A DNA stretch of 19,083 bases from the NCBI GenBank assembly GCA_001941025.1, contig MSHE01000035.1, positions 366 to 19,448 of the forward strand, read 5' to 3'. Below the pieces are notes generated by a model, which was given only the letters and a program-made list of their open reading frames with translations, was not told where the DNA came from and did no database searches. Shown here in pieces: positions 1 through 8,932 of the stretch. The position numbers and the translations under genes were made by a program. Within the stretch, counting starts at the first letter, position 1; every line of letters starts with the position of its first letter. The DNA comes from Lachnospiraceae bacterium Zagget3. Its GTDB lineage: Bacteria; Bacillota_A; Clostridia; Lachnospirales; Lachnospiraceae.

Positions 1-276
1 CCCGTCACATACCACCAGCCGTTCTTATTTTTCGCGACGGTATTGGCGGAGAAATCAACCTTGCCGCCGCTGATGTACCACCAGCCGTTCGCGTTCTTGT
101 AGTTCGAGACGCCGGTGTAGCCAAACTGCACCTTGCCGCCCTCTACATACCACCAGCCGTTGTTGTTCTTCGCGACGGTGTTGGCGGAGAAGTCAACCTT
201 GCCGCCGCTGATGTACCACCAGCCGTTCGCGTTCTTGTAATTCGCGACGCCGGTATAGCCGAACTGCACCTTACCG
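1..276 (-). repeat. 138-bp direct repeats coding wall-binding repeat pairs
   Basis: Bases 1-138 and 139-276 are near-identical direct copies, each coding two wall-binding units (46 residues: one ending GGKVQF plus TGV, one ending [14 protein letters not shown]). A third, diverged copy continues after 277. Related but shorter matches to this DNA occur in every other wall-binding gene in the window, for example around 5640-5840 and 10975-11130. Confidence 0.85.
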
Positions 277-3032
277 CCCGTCACGTAATACCAGCCGTTG
301 TTGTTTTTATCCACGCCGTTGTGCGTAAAGTCAACTTTTCCTCCTGTAATGTACCACCAGCCGTTCGCGTTGCGGAAATTGCCAAGGCCCGTAAAGCCGG
401 TCTGTACCTTGCTGTCGATCACGTAGTACCACGCGCCCGCCTCGCCAAGGGCGGCATTCGTGTCTTTTAAGATATCCTTCTTTGTAAAGGTGACAATCCC
501 GTTCTCCACATACCATTGTCCGTTGGAATTGGTTCCGAATCCGGTATAGGTGTAATCCGGTTCCCCGTCCACTATGTAGGTCCAGACGCCATTGATCTTT
601 ACGATATCCTTCACGGCTTCCTTCAAGCCATCGAGCGCGGCCTGCAGGGTGCTCGCCGCGGCATCCACATCCGCCTGGGTGGAGCTCAGATCCGCAACCA
701 CCGCTTTCGCGTCTTCCAGAGCCGCGGCAAATACGCTCCAGCTGTCCTGCGTATAATCTTCCTTATTTTTCTTGTCTGCCTCGGAGAGGAGCGCGTCGAT
801 CGCCCCGGTTTCCACGGAATACGCCACGATCTTCGTCGCGCCGCAGTCCCGGCAGGTATATAAGATCTCCCCATCTTCGCCGATGGTAGCCTCTTTTATG
901 ATCACGCCGTCATCCCAGTCGTGTGACGCGTCGATGGCAGCCTGAAGCATGGTGACCATCTCGTTGATCTCGCTCTGCGCGTAGTTTTCTGAATGCGCCA
1001 GCCGCACGGAAGCAGCCGTGAGCGCGTCGCGAATCGTCTGAATGTCCTCCTCGGCCAGTCTCGCTTCGGCCTGTGCCATTGTCTCGACCAGCGCGGACGT
1101 GTCCAGCCCGGCATAGTTCGTATTCAGGTAGGTGGTCACATGCAGGTCGACCACATCGCCGTCGGCCGCGTTGAGGTACGTGACGGTCATGGTGTCTCCG
1201 TCCGGTGTCACTTCCCAGCCGTCTCCCAGGCCGTTCTGGAGGGTCTCCCAATACCAGTCCACAAACACTTCCGGTGTTATTTTATCAGCGCTGTCCGTGG
1301 CCACATAATTATGCCAGTGCCCTTCGGCTGTGGCGCCGTTGTCATTCGGGTTGACGGGTTCGCCGTTTAACAGCACGGTCAGATGGACCATGGCGCGGGT
1401 CGTATTTTCATCCGAAGCAAAGCGCGTGGTGACAGAAGCGGTACCATCCGCGCCAACCTTCTGCGCTTCCGTGGACGTGATCATACCGTTCGGCACGAAA
1501 AAGTCCACATTGATCTTCGCGTATTTTCCGTCCGCAGTGACCAGACTTTGCAATACGGCATCCGCGACAAACTCCCCGTTATACGGCGCGTAATAGCCCA
1601 CGACCTCGAACTGCAGTGTCTTACCGTCCGCGCTCAAGCCGGCATTCTCGATCGTGCCGCCGCCGTCATCCGGATCGCCCCAATGGACATAGCCGGCCAT
1701 CAGAAAGTCCGCGTCGAACAACTCCTGTGTGAGCGCATCGGTATCCGTACAGGTCAGTGCCTCGTCAAAGGTAAATTCGAAATGCATCCGCTGCTCGTCA
1801 TCCGGATCGATCGTCGTCCAGACCTCATAACTCGCGACATCAATCGAGTCCCCTTCCTCCACAGGACCGGGTTCCTGATCGCCGGGGTCCGGTTCAGGCT
1901 CCGGCTCCGGTTCGGGCTCCGGATCGGGTTCCGGCTCAGGCTCCGGCTCCGGCTCCGGTTCGGGCTCCGGCTCAGGTTCCTGCTCGCCCGGTTCCGTGAT
2001 CTCCGGCTCCTCCGTCACGGTGGAAGAGGCGGCAATCGTCAAAACCGGATCCTCTTCCCAGAGAACCCAATTTCCGCCGTCCACAGCGAAGCCATACCCG
2101 TTGTCCGTTTCATACAGCCAGGCATTATCTATCGTGTAAATAGCCGTCTCTCCATAACGGGTGCTGTATTCCATGCCGGAAGCGTATTCTCCGTTGATCG
2201 TGATCTCTTCCACGCCGTCGATCGAGAGATATTCTTTCAGCAGATCCGTGATCAAGACGAACTTGGCGGTCACCGTGCTGTCGCCGGTCATGCTGTTGCT
2301 GACTTTAAAGTCCTCCTGCTCCGGCACTTTACTGATCGCGTCGGCAATGTCACTGTATGACAGCTCATACGCCGTGCCATCCATCGTGACCCCGATGTAC
2401 TCCTCGGGTACGTCTTCTTCTGCCGTACCGACCACGATCTGGAAGGTCGTCTCCGTAGTCGTCCAGTCATACAACTCCGCCTTGACCGTCACGGTAGCCG
2501 TTCCCTCCGCCTCACCGGTCAGAGTGACCGTGCCTTCGGCCGTCTGACCCGCTTCGGAAAGCGCGCTGTAATCACAGTCCTCCGTATAAGAGATCACTCC
2601 ATCCGGATTGTTGGTCTCCACCGAAATGGAGGCCAGACGAAGCGTGGGAGTTGTGCCGGCACAGGCACACCCCTTACCTTCTTCCCAGCAGTAGCCGGTA
2701 CTCCCACATGTTTTACTGTTGCAGCCGCTCCCACTGTTACATCCGTAATACTGTACATGCGCATAGGGTGAGACCGTGAGCGTGACCGACTCCCCCACAG
2801 CCAGTTCGATCACTTCGTCCTCGTCCACTCCGCTGATCGCGATTTCACCATGGGAAAATCCGTGATACGCCTGATATCCCTCCGCCGTCCAATCACTCGG
2901 TGTCAGCGCGAGCGTCTGAATACCGGCGTCCGGATTCTCCGCTTCCGCCGCGAAAGCGGTCACACCGCCGAGACTTATCACCATGCCTGCCGACAACAGC
3001 CAGGCAATCACTTTTCGAGGAAATCGTTTCAT
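1..3032 (-). CDS. Cys-rich, SUOX-like, HxH-module wall-binding surface protein (C-terminus cut by window)
   Basis: The frame is open from the ATG at 3032 to the window edge (1010 codons visible). An AAAAGGAGA ribosome site sits about 8 bases upstream. Visible layout: Sec signal peptide (residues 1-29, ending AFAA); Ig-like domain with a Cys-rich insertion (about 60-205; PYAHVQYYGC at 89-98, CW at 115-116, GCAC at 121-124); a SUOX-like domain (205-335; FVLITDLLKEYL); a Pro-Glu stalk (340-394); an unnamed module with H572-W-H574-N-Y (394-640); a helical stretch; a CRDCG knuckle (about 725); one FIVAR-like helical domain (740-805); and nine wall-binding repeats before the cut. It is the last gene of the visible run, 61 bases after the lipoprotein stop. 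The N-terminus closely matches the protein at 10823-12460. Secretion and wall attachment are well supported; the ligand is unknown. Confidence 0.93.
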   Translation of the reverse strand, partial: MKRFPRKVIAWLLSAGMVISLGGVTAFAAEAENPDAGIQTLALTPSDWTAEGYQAYHGFSHGEIAISGVDEDEVIELAVGESVTLTVSPYAHVQYYGCNSGSGCNSKTCGSTGYCWEEGKGCACAGTTPTLRLASISVETNNPDGVISYTEDCDYSALSEAGQTAEGTVTLTGEAEGTATVTVKAELYDWTTTETTFQIVVGTAEEDVPEEYIGVTMDGTAYELSYSDIADAISKVPEQEDFKVSNSMTGDSTVTAKFVLITDLLKEYLSIDGVEEITINGEYASGMEYSTRYGETAIYTIDNAWLYETDNGYGFAVDGGNWVLWEEDPVLTIAASSTVTEEPEITEPGEQEPEPEPEPEPEPEPEPEPDPEPEPEPEPEPDPGDQEPGPVEEGDSIDVASYEVWTTIDPDDEQRMHFEFTFDEALTCTDTDALTQELFDADFLMAGYVHWGDPDDGGGTIENAGLSADGKTLQFEVVGYYAPYNGEFVADAVLQSLVTADGKYAKINVDFFVPNGMITSTEAQKVGADGTASVTTRFASDENTTRAMVHLTVLLNGEPVNPNDNGATAEGHWHNYVATDSADKITPEVFVDWYWETLQNGLGDGWEVTPDGDTMTVTYLNAADGDVVDLHVTTYLNTNYAGLDTSALVETMAQAEARLAEEDIQTIRDALTAASVRLAHSENYAQSEINEMVTMLQAAIDASHDWDDGVIIKEATIGEDGEILYTCRDCGATKIVAYSVETGAIDALLSEADKKNKEDYTQDSWSVFAAALEDAKAVVADLSSTQADVDAAASTLQAALDGLKEAVKDIVKINGVWTYIVDGEPDYTYTGFGTNSNGQWYVENGIVTFTKKDILKDTNAALGEAGAWYYVIDSKVQTGFTGLGNFRNANGWWYITGGKVDFTHNGVDKNNNGWYYVTGGKVQFGYTGVANYKNANGWWYISGGKVDFSANTVAKNNNGWWYVEGGKVQFGYTGVSNYKNANGWWYISGGKVDFSANTVAKNKNGWWYVT
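1850..2013 (-). repeat. Pro-Glu/Asp dipeptide stalk
   Basis: A low-complexity run of EP and DP dipeptides (residues 340-394 of the gene at 1-3032), coded by ggctcc/ggttcc hexamers. It separates the SUOX-like domain from the HxH module and is probably an extended rigid spacer across the wall. Confidence 0.85.
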
Positions 3033-3093
3033 AGCAAAATTCTCCTTTTTTGTTTTTACCCGGTGTTTCTATCGGGTCTCCGGGTGCCCCGTG

Positions 3094-5268
3094 TTACTCG
3101 AGATAGATCCGGATCAGGCTGCAGTCCCCGTCGGTCTCCACCTGATACCCGCCGTATACGCCGTCCAGATTGCCGAGGCAGGCGACAAACGGTCCGTTGT
3201 GATTCTTCACCACACCGACCTCCGTCGAAATGCCCCGCTCTTCCAGCTCGTCATTCATGTGATTGTAGGAAATGTATCCGTCCACATCGTGGATATGCCC
3301 GCGCAGGATCGGATACCCGTTCTTCGAACAGGAGATCATCGGGGTCGTGCCGGGGATACGGATCCCCTCCTGCGTCAGGATGTAATAGTCCGCGTCATCC
3401 GCCACATCAAAGTAGGCCGCGAAATCGTCGATCGTCGAATAGAGCTCCAGGTCACGGTTATACAGTTCGGCATACCCATTTAGATTGTCAATCCCCGCTT
3501 CCTCCGTGAGCAGCCAGTACAGGTCAAGCCCTTCAAAATAGTCCAGCCAGTTTCCCGTTCCCATGGAAGAATAGGACTCCGTATTTCCGCTGATTCCGTA
3601 GTAGTTGCGCGAGACATGTTCCGGATGATCCTGCATCAGCTGCTCCAGTTCTTCCATCGTATAGGTCCGGGTGATCAGCGCGCCCAGATACTCCGCGCCG
3701 CTTTGATAGACCTCCACGGAAAACGTCAGATCCAGATCCTCCGACCAGGGTTCCCGGTTGTGATACTGATACCCCGGATCGACCGGTTCCTCCGTGTCCC
3801 CGAGTGTGATCTTTCGAACATTGCCATATGCCGCGTCCCCGCAGACGCAGGCGATGGGACCCTGCAGGCCCCCCGCGCCATCCGCGGAAAGCGGCTCCTC
3901 GTCATTCGCAAATACGAGCGCCACCGGGGCATCGGCATCAATCAGCGCCGCCACATCCACCGTCTGGGCGGTCCCGTCCTCCGATTCCACCGTCATATAA
4001 AGGGAATCCGCGTCCGTGTCCACGCCGCACAGCGGGAGAAACTTGGTCAGGTCGATCCCGTAACAGGTCTCCCCGTCCGCGCTTACTTCACAGGGAAGGG
4101 CCAGTTCATTCATCGCCTCGTTTTCAAACGACAGTTCAATGAGCTGTTCCAGATCGGAGACGGAGTAGATCTCCTCCTCCGGCATCGCTTCGCCGGTGAT
4201 CGTAAGAACCGTGTACAGCGCGCCCCCATCCGGGAACTCCTCCTCCGGAATGCGGGAAATGTGAAGCCGGTCGATAAACGCCTGCTCCTCCGCCGTCGGC
4301 TCACGGTCGATGTCGGACTCCTTCACCTTTGAACTGTGCTCCTCTTCTTCATCGGAATCCTCCGCATCGGAAGAATCCGTGTCGGAACCCTCCGCGTCCT
4401 CTCCGGAGACCGTCTCGGATATGCCGCTCTCCTCGGAAGTGACGATCGGCACCTCCTCGCCGTTGATCTTCAGATATTCATACACCTGGATGTCATACGC
4501 CGCCTCATCCTCGTTCAAGACCGTCAGCGTGACCGAATTCCCGGACGAAGAAAACGCGTATTCATTGGGGTCATAGCTGGCCTCCAGCAGTTCCGCGAGC
4601 CGGGTAGCGATGACATTCGGCGTTTCATCCAGAAACTCGTGCCCGTGCAGGGCCACATAGCCATCCAGCTCTTCCTCGGCATCCGTGCCCTTTGCCGGGA
4701 TCACTTCCCCGTCTCTGGTTATGCAGACCCAGGCAATGCTGCGGATGTTCCATGCCGTATCCACCAGCTTGGTCACGCTGGTGCCGCCGCCGGAAAGAGT
4801 GGAAAGCGTAACCCCGGAGGGGATAAGCCCCTCCAGCGTAAAGTCGTTCGCGCCATACTGTCCGGTCTCGTCCGTGATGTCCGAGATCACATCCGCCTTC
4901 TCCGACTTTTCAATCTCCAGCACGCCCGTGGTGACGGCCTCCACCGGGATCAGCAGCTCCGCCGTCGTCTCATCCTCTCCCCGGGTCAGGGTATACTCGT
5001 CCTTTGCCACCCGTTCCTTCGCGATAGTGATCCGGAGGCTGTCATCCGACTTTTCCGACACCTGGATGGGCCGGTCAAACGTGAGCTCCACGTTTACATA
5101 CTGCTCCTCCAGGGAACCCTCATTGTAGGAGGTGATCGACGCGCCGATCAGATTGGGCGATTCCTCTTCGCTGGTGGTCATGCTGCCCGCGCATCCGGAA
5201 AGGAGCAGGCAAAACCCCAGACACAAAAGGGGGATGATGATTTGACAGATTTTCCGTTTTCCGTTCAC
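3094..5268 (-). CDS. Lipoprotein with HxH module and two SUOX-like domains
   Basis: This 724-residue protein starts at GTG (5268), chosen because GGAGG lies 6 bases upstream and the frame opens directly into a lipoprotein signal peptide: basic KRK, hydrophobic core, lipobox LLSGC with the lipidated Cys near residue 26. It should be tethered to the outer face of the membrane. Residues about 35-265 match a module in both flanking surface proteins, ending with H208-G-H210-E-F. A Ser/Asp/Glu-rich linker follows (275-320). Residues 353-490 and 500-724 each look like the SUOX (sulfite-oxidase molybdopterin) fold: YGIDLTKFLPLCGV then a GG..GP....V...YG..RKITLGD ending in the first, LDLYWLLTEEAGI in the second. 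C393 sits where some SUOX members carry the Mo-ligand Cys, but cofactor binding is unproven. It is the only gene here without wall repeats or the Cys-rich head. It lies 24 bases after the previous stop. I do not recognise the family. Confidence 0.93.
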   Translation of the reverse strand: MNGKRKICQIIIPLLCLGFCLLLSGCAGSMTTSEEESPNLIGASITSYNEGSLEEQYVNVELTFDRPIQVSEKSDDSLRITIAKERVAKDEYTLTRGEDETTAELLIPVEAVTTGVLEIEKSEKADVISDITDETGQYGANDFTLEGLIPSGVTLSTLSGGGTSVTKLVDTAWNIRSIAWVCITRDGEVIPAKGTDAEEELDGYVALHGHEFLDETPNVIATRLAELLEASYDPNEYAFSSSGNSVTLTVLNEDEAAYDIQVYEYLKINGEEVPIVTSEESGISETVSGEDAEGSDTDSSDAEDSDEEEEHSSKVKESDIDREPTAEEQAFIDRLHISRIPEEEFPDGGALYTVLTITGEAMPEEEIYSVSDLEQLIELSFENEAMNELALPCEVSADGETCYGIDLTKFLPLCGVDTDADSLYMTVESEDGTAQTVDVAALIDADAPVALVFANDEEPLSADGAGGLQGPIACVCGDAAYGNVRKITLGDTEEPVDPGYQYHNREPWSEDLDLTFSVEVYQSGAEYLGALITRTYTMEELEQLMQDHPEHVSRNYYGISGNTESYSSMGTGNWLDYFEGLDLYWLLTEEAGIDNLNGYAELYNRDLELYSTIDDFAAYFDVADDADYYILTQEGIRIPGTTPMISCSKNGYPILRGHIHDVDGYISYNHMNDELEERGISTEVGVVKNHNGPFVACLGNLDGVYGGYQVETDGDCSLIRIYLE

Positions 5269-5274
5269 ACTGTT

Positions 5275-5279
5275 CCTCC
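5275..5279 (-). promoter_or_regulatory. Ribosome binding site for the GTG-started lipoprotein
   Basis: GGAGG on the minus strand, 6 bases upstream of GTG 5268, within the 24-base gap after the preceding gene's stop. It supports the GTG start, which gives a complete lipoprotein signal peptide. Confidence 0.8.
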
Positions 5280-5292
5280 CCGCACGTGCCTG

Positions 5293-8200
5293 TTAAAACA
5301 CGACTTTCCCGTTTCTGACATTCCAGATACCGTTCTTGTTCGACGCCCTGCCGTTAAACGTGAAGTCCACTTTGCCGTTTTTGATGTACCACCAGCCGTT
5401 CGCGTTCTTGTAATTCGAGACCCGGTTGGTGTAATTAAAGTTGACCTTGCCGCCCTCGACGTACCACCAGCCGTTCTTGTTCTTGTCGACGCCGTTGTGG
5501 CTGAAGTTGACTTTGCCGCCGCTGATATACCACCAGCCGCTCGCGTTCTTGTAGTCCGCGAGGCCGGTAAAGCCGAACTGCACCTTCCCGCCGGTTACAT
5601 AATACCAGCCATTGTTGTTCTTATCGACACCGTTGTGGCTGAAGTCCACTTTGCCGCCGCTGATGTACCACCAGCCGTTCGCGTTCTTGTAGTTCGCCAG
5701 ACCGGTGAAACCGAACTGCACCTTGCCGCCCGTCACATACCACCAGCCGTTTTTATTCTTCGCGACGGTGTTGGCGGAGAAGTCCACCTTGCCGTTTGCG
5801 ATGTACCACCAGCCGTTGTCGTTCTTATAGTCCGCGACTCCGGTGTAGCCGCTCTGCACCTTGCTGCCGACCACATAGTACCAGTCACCCGTAGGACCGA
5901 TCGCGCCGTTTACATCTTTCAGGACGCCGTTTGTCAGGAAGGTGACTTTTCCGTTGTTCACATACCAGTCTCCGTTGGAATTGGATCCGAATCCGGTATA
6001 GGTCAAATCTTTTTCGCCGTTCACATAGGCGTACCAGTTCCCGTCCGAATCCTTCTTGATCTCTATATTGCTCTCCACCCACTTCGCGTAGAGGGTGGTG
6101 TTCTCGTCCACCTTTCCGTCATTGGCCGTAAAGTCAAATTCGTTGCCATCGGTGCAGTCTTTGTCCGTATACCATCCGGCAAAGGTATAGCCGGCTTTCG
6201 TCGGATTGGCCGGCACCGCGATGGTGTCCGTCCCGGTCAGCGGCGTGGGCTCCGTATTGTATTTCGGTCCCAGGCCGCGATAGATGATCAGGGAATTTGC
6301 CCAGTAACTGCTCCACATCGTCGTGTTTTCCGTGGAAGTCATGTGGTGGGAGAGTACGGTCTGCGATGCCACATCGGACCCCCCGTTGCTGTCAAACGTG
6401 ACCGTGCAGTCCTCCTGCACCAGCTCGATGCCATAGACAAAGCGGAACTGGTTTTCCAGGGAGACCAGACTGTTAAACGTCGTGTTCGCCTCCGTGGGAA
6501 GCACCGCGTCCGCCAGTTCATCCCCGGAGATCATGATCTCATTGTAACTGGTGCACAGCCGGGGTTTAATGGTCGTACCGTGCGCATACGCATACTCGCC
6601 CAGCCAGACCCGCAGCTGCGTGTCATACCCGGCATCGCTGTCGTTTTTAATCAGGCTGTTATAGACCTCCGGGAACTCGGGATCGTAGATCCCGCTCATG
6701 AAATACCGGGTCGCGCCAAAGATCTGCTGGTATGTTTTATAGTTCCCGTAGCTGTCGCTCGTATCAATCTCGAAATAGTCATTGTCAGAAACCGTCACAC
6801 CGGCCTCCGCGAGCAGATCCTCCAGGGAAACGCCCATTGTGGAAAAGGTCCGGAATCCGGTCATGCCGCACTCGGAAGACCCGTTCGCAAAGGTCGCTTT
6901 CGCCTCCAGTTCCTCCGCCGTCCATGTCTTGACGGTTTCGCGGTCATCTGTCGTATTCATGTCGCCATCGGTATCAATGATAATGGAAAAGTCATTGCTG
7001 GTTCCGGTGTAGTAGGTCGTGATGCCGACCGCGTCCTCATAACCGGCGGCTTTCACTATCACTTCATAGGCCTGCGTCTGGGGGTAGGTCTTCGAGCCGC
7101 TGATATACGGATCCCCGTGTCCCGCCATGACATAGACGACCGGATCCGTCTCCGTGCGGTAGAAATGCACCTCACCGCCGCTTACATAAAACGCATCGTC
7201 CGCCGCGTAAATGGTGATCTCTTTCGGCGCGTTCGGATAGGTCAGACTGCCGGTACTGGTCGTCGTTCCATCTGCCTCGATCGGCCGCAGCGTGATCTCG
7301 GTGATGCTCGACGCGTAGGCGTCATCCATGCCGTCAAACGAGATCGTGCTCTCCCCGATCGTCTCACCCATGCTGCTGTTTGTGGTGTAGCGAAGCAAGG
7401 TATAGACATCCTCCGCTATGGACGCGGGCTCTGCCAGATGTTCTTCATCGTACACATAGACCTGAGAGGTCAAGGTGCCGCTGTAGTTCCCGATGCCGGT
7501 AATCGTGGCCGTCACCGTCTTTCCCGCCGTGCTTGTATCCGCGGTCACGGTAAAGTCCGTCCCCTGTGCCAGCGATACGCCGTTTACCCGCACATCGGCG
7601 GGAATCTCTGTCGCTCCCGCTAAAACCGGCGCAAGGGAATCGTCCACAACGCCGACTTTTGACAGGTCAATCTTATTCCCCGCAGCCTCGACCGCGGTCA
7701 CTTGAAATCCCCACTTGCTTGTTGTATAGTCTGATGTCAGCCGGATGGTAAAGCTCGCCGTCGGCACATACAGGGTGGCCCCGGCAAGGGATGTCCCGGT
7801 ATACTGACCGATCTCATTGCCATTGCCGTCATAGACATAGATATAATCATATCCATCCTCCACCTCGGTCTGCTCATCGAATATCACATATACGCCGTTC
7901 GTCGCGTCTTCCAGTGTGTAGGTCCATGACTTATCTTCATTGTTCGCGTAAGGATGATCGCTCTCCGGGAGCGTGTCGGTTCCACTGTCGGGATTCCCCG
8001 TATCCGGATTCCCCGTGTCCGGATCTCCTGTATCGGGATTCCCTGTGTCGGGATCCCCTGTGTCAGGATTTCCTGTATCAGGATCTCCTGTGTCAGGATT
8101 CCCCGTGTCGGGATCTCCTTTGTCGGGATCTCCTGTGTCCGGATTCCCTGTATCAGGATTGTCTGAGTCGGAGTCTGTGACCGTAATCGTATAGGTGGCC

Positions 8201-8913
8201 GTGGTATCAAGCCAGTTGAACATCTGCGCCTCAACGGTCACATCGGTCGCTCCGACCGATTCAGCCTTCAACGTGATCGTACCGCTGGTCATATCCCCGA
8301 CCTCTTGTACCATACTGGAATCATAGCTCACGTCGTCGCCATTGCCGGATACAACTGCGGTGTCCGCAATGTCCAAAGTCACGGTACCCAGCTCATAGCT
8401 CGGCGTCTGATCACAACGACAACCCTTGTCCTCCTCCCAGCACACAAATTTGCCGCCCATCTGTGCCGAACAGGTGTCATCTCCACACATGTCCTTACGG
8501 CAGCCATAATACTGACAATGGTAATAGGGCGAGATCGTAATCTCAACCGTATCTCCTACGCCAAGGGAAATGGCATTGTCTGCAGCCTTCGTGCAGCTGA
8601 TCCTCAAATTGCCAAAGTTGTATGTGTCACTTGCGAACGTTTGTATGCTCATATACTTCCCCGCGTCGGGCATCATCCCGTCGCAGTCATCGGTACAGCA
8701 GCAGCACGTGCAGTCGTCCTCGCCGGTACAACTGTCGCACGTTTCAGCCACCTCGACATCACAGCTGTCGCACATCGCGTCCATCGCGGATTCCGCCCCG
8801 GAAACGACTGCGGCATCGTCTGCTCCCGCCGCCAGAGCACTCACCCCGCCAAGGCCGCATACCATGCCTGCCGTCAGCAGACACACCAACCCCCTTTTCC
8901 AAAACCTTTTCAT
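5293..8913 (-). CDS. Cys-rich/CUB-like/HID-like/SUOX-like wall-binding surface protein
   Basis: Complete, 1206 residues, ATG at 8913 preceded by AAAGGAGAA. Order: signal peptide (1-29); a Cys cluster (48-77) with [16 protein letters not shown]; Ig-like domain with Cys-rich insertion (106-245; [10 protein letters not shown] 129-138, CW at 158, GCRC 164-167); twelve xPDxG pentapeptides (about 252-311); CUB-like beta domain (320-412; [17 protein letters not shown]); MBG/Ig-like (413-495; [12 protein letters not shown]); DUF1533/HID-like (525-635; ending [11 protein letters not shown]); SUOX-like (655-838; C682 before [13 protein letters not shown]); InlB B-repeat/Flg_new-like (838-948; [16 protein letters not shown]) with an unusual aromatic insert; eleven wall-binding repeats (950-1206). 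The CUB-to-Flg_new block is nearly collinear with the block at about 15835-17750. The start context is almost identical to that of the gene at 1-3032, a trace of duplication. HID-like similarity hints at heme or host-protein binding, but this is inference. Confidence 0.95.
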   Translation of the reverse strand: MKRFWKRGLVCLLTAGMVCGLGGVSALAAGADDAAVVSGAESAMDAMCDSCDVEVAETCDSCTGEDDCTCCCCTDDCDGMMPDAGKYMSIQTFASDTYNFGNLRISCTKAADNAISLGVGDTVEITISPYYHCQYYGCRKDMCGDDTCSAQMGGKFVCWEEDKGCRCDQTPSYELGTVTLDIADTAVVSGNGDDVSYDSSMVQEVGDMTSGTITLKAESVGATDVTVEAQMFNWLDTTATYTITVTDSDSDNPDTGNPDTGDPDKGDPDTGNPDTGDPDTGNPDTGDPDTGNPDTGDPDTGNPDTGNPDSGTDTLPESDHPYANNEDKSWTYTLEDATNGVYVIFDEQTEVEDGYDYIYVYDGNGNEIGQYTGTSLAGATLYVPTASFTIRLTSDYTTSKWGFQVTAVEAAGNKIDLSKVGVVDDSLAPVLAGATEIPADVRVNGVSLAQGTDFTVTADTSTAGKTVTATITGIGNYSGTLTSQVYVYDEEHLAEPASIAEDVYTLLRYTTNSSMGETIGESTISFDGMDDAYASSITEITLRPIEADGTTTSTGSLTYPNAPKEITIYAADDAFYVSGGEVHFYRTETDPVVYVMAGHGDPYISGSKTYPQTQAYEVIVKAAGYEDAVGITTYYTGTSNDFSIIIDTDGDMNTTDDRETVKTWTAEELEAKATFANGSSECGMTGFRTFSTMGVSLEDLLAEAGVTVSDNDYFEIDTSDSYGNYKTYQQIFGATRYFMSGIYDPEFPEVYNSLIKNDSDAGYDTQLRVWLGEYAYAHGTTIKPRLCTSYNEIMISGDELADAVLPTEANTTFNSLVSLENQFRFVYGIELVQEDCTVTFDSNGGSDVASQTVLSHHMTSTENTTMWSSYWANSLIIYRGLGPKYNTEPTPLTGTDTIAVPANPTKAGYTFAGWYTDKDCTDGNEFDFTANDGKVDENTTLYAKWVESNIEIKKDSDGNWYAYVNGEKDLTYTGFGSNSNGDWYVNNGKVTFLTNGVLKDVNGAIGPTGDWYYVVGSKVQSGYTGVADYKNDNGWWYIANGKVDFSANTVAKNKNGWWYVTGGKVQFGFTGLANYKNANGWWYISGGKVDFSHNGVDKNNNGWYYVTGGKVQFGFTGLADYKNASGWWYISGGKVNFSHNGVDKNKNGWWYVEGGKVNFNYTNRVSNYKNANGWWYIKNGKVDFTFNGRASNKNGIWNVRNGKVVF
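7983..8162 (-). repeat. Twelve 15-bp repeats coding xPDxG
   Basis: Tandem 15-base units code [10 protein letters not shown] pentapeptides, largely alternating N and D at the first position (an effective 30-base period). They form the stalk between the Cys-rich head and the CUB-like domain of the gene at 5293-8913. The third-base variation between units shows they are not a fresh expansion. Confidence 0.9.
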
Positions 8914-8932
8914 GGCAAAATTCTCCTTTGCG

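Noticed and set aside
3033..3093. Possible terminator between the lipoprotein and the last gene
   Set aside because: Only a short ACCCG/CGGGT pairing is present, with no U-run on the coding strand, and the next ribosome site follows at once.
4336..7623. A 1095-codon open frame on the plus strand, and similar long plus-strand frames at 8570-10426, 12500-13522, 14621-16951 and 17219-18682
   Set aside because: They lie wholly antisense to convincing genes, and their repetitive PPAV.VLV sequence is the reverse complement of the wall-binding repeats. High GC, codon bias and repetition keep the opposite strand free of stops.
7983..8162. CRISPR-like array
   Set aside because: The 15-base units are back to back without unique spacers and code an in-frame xPDxG stalk.
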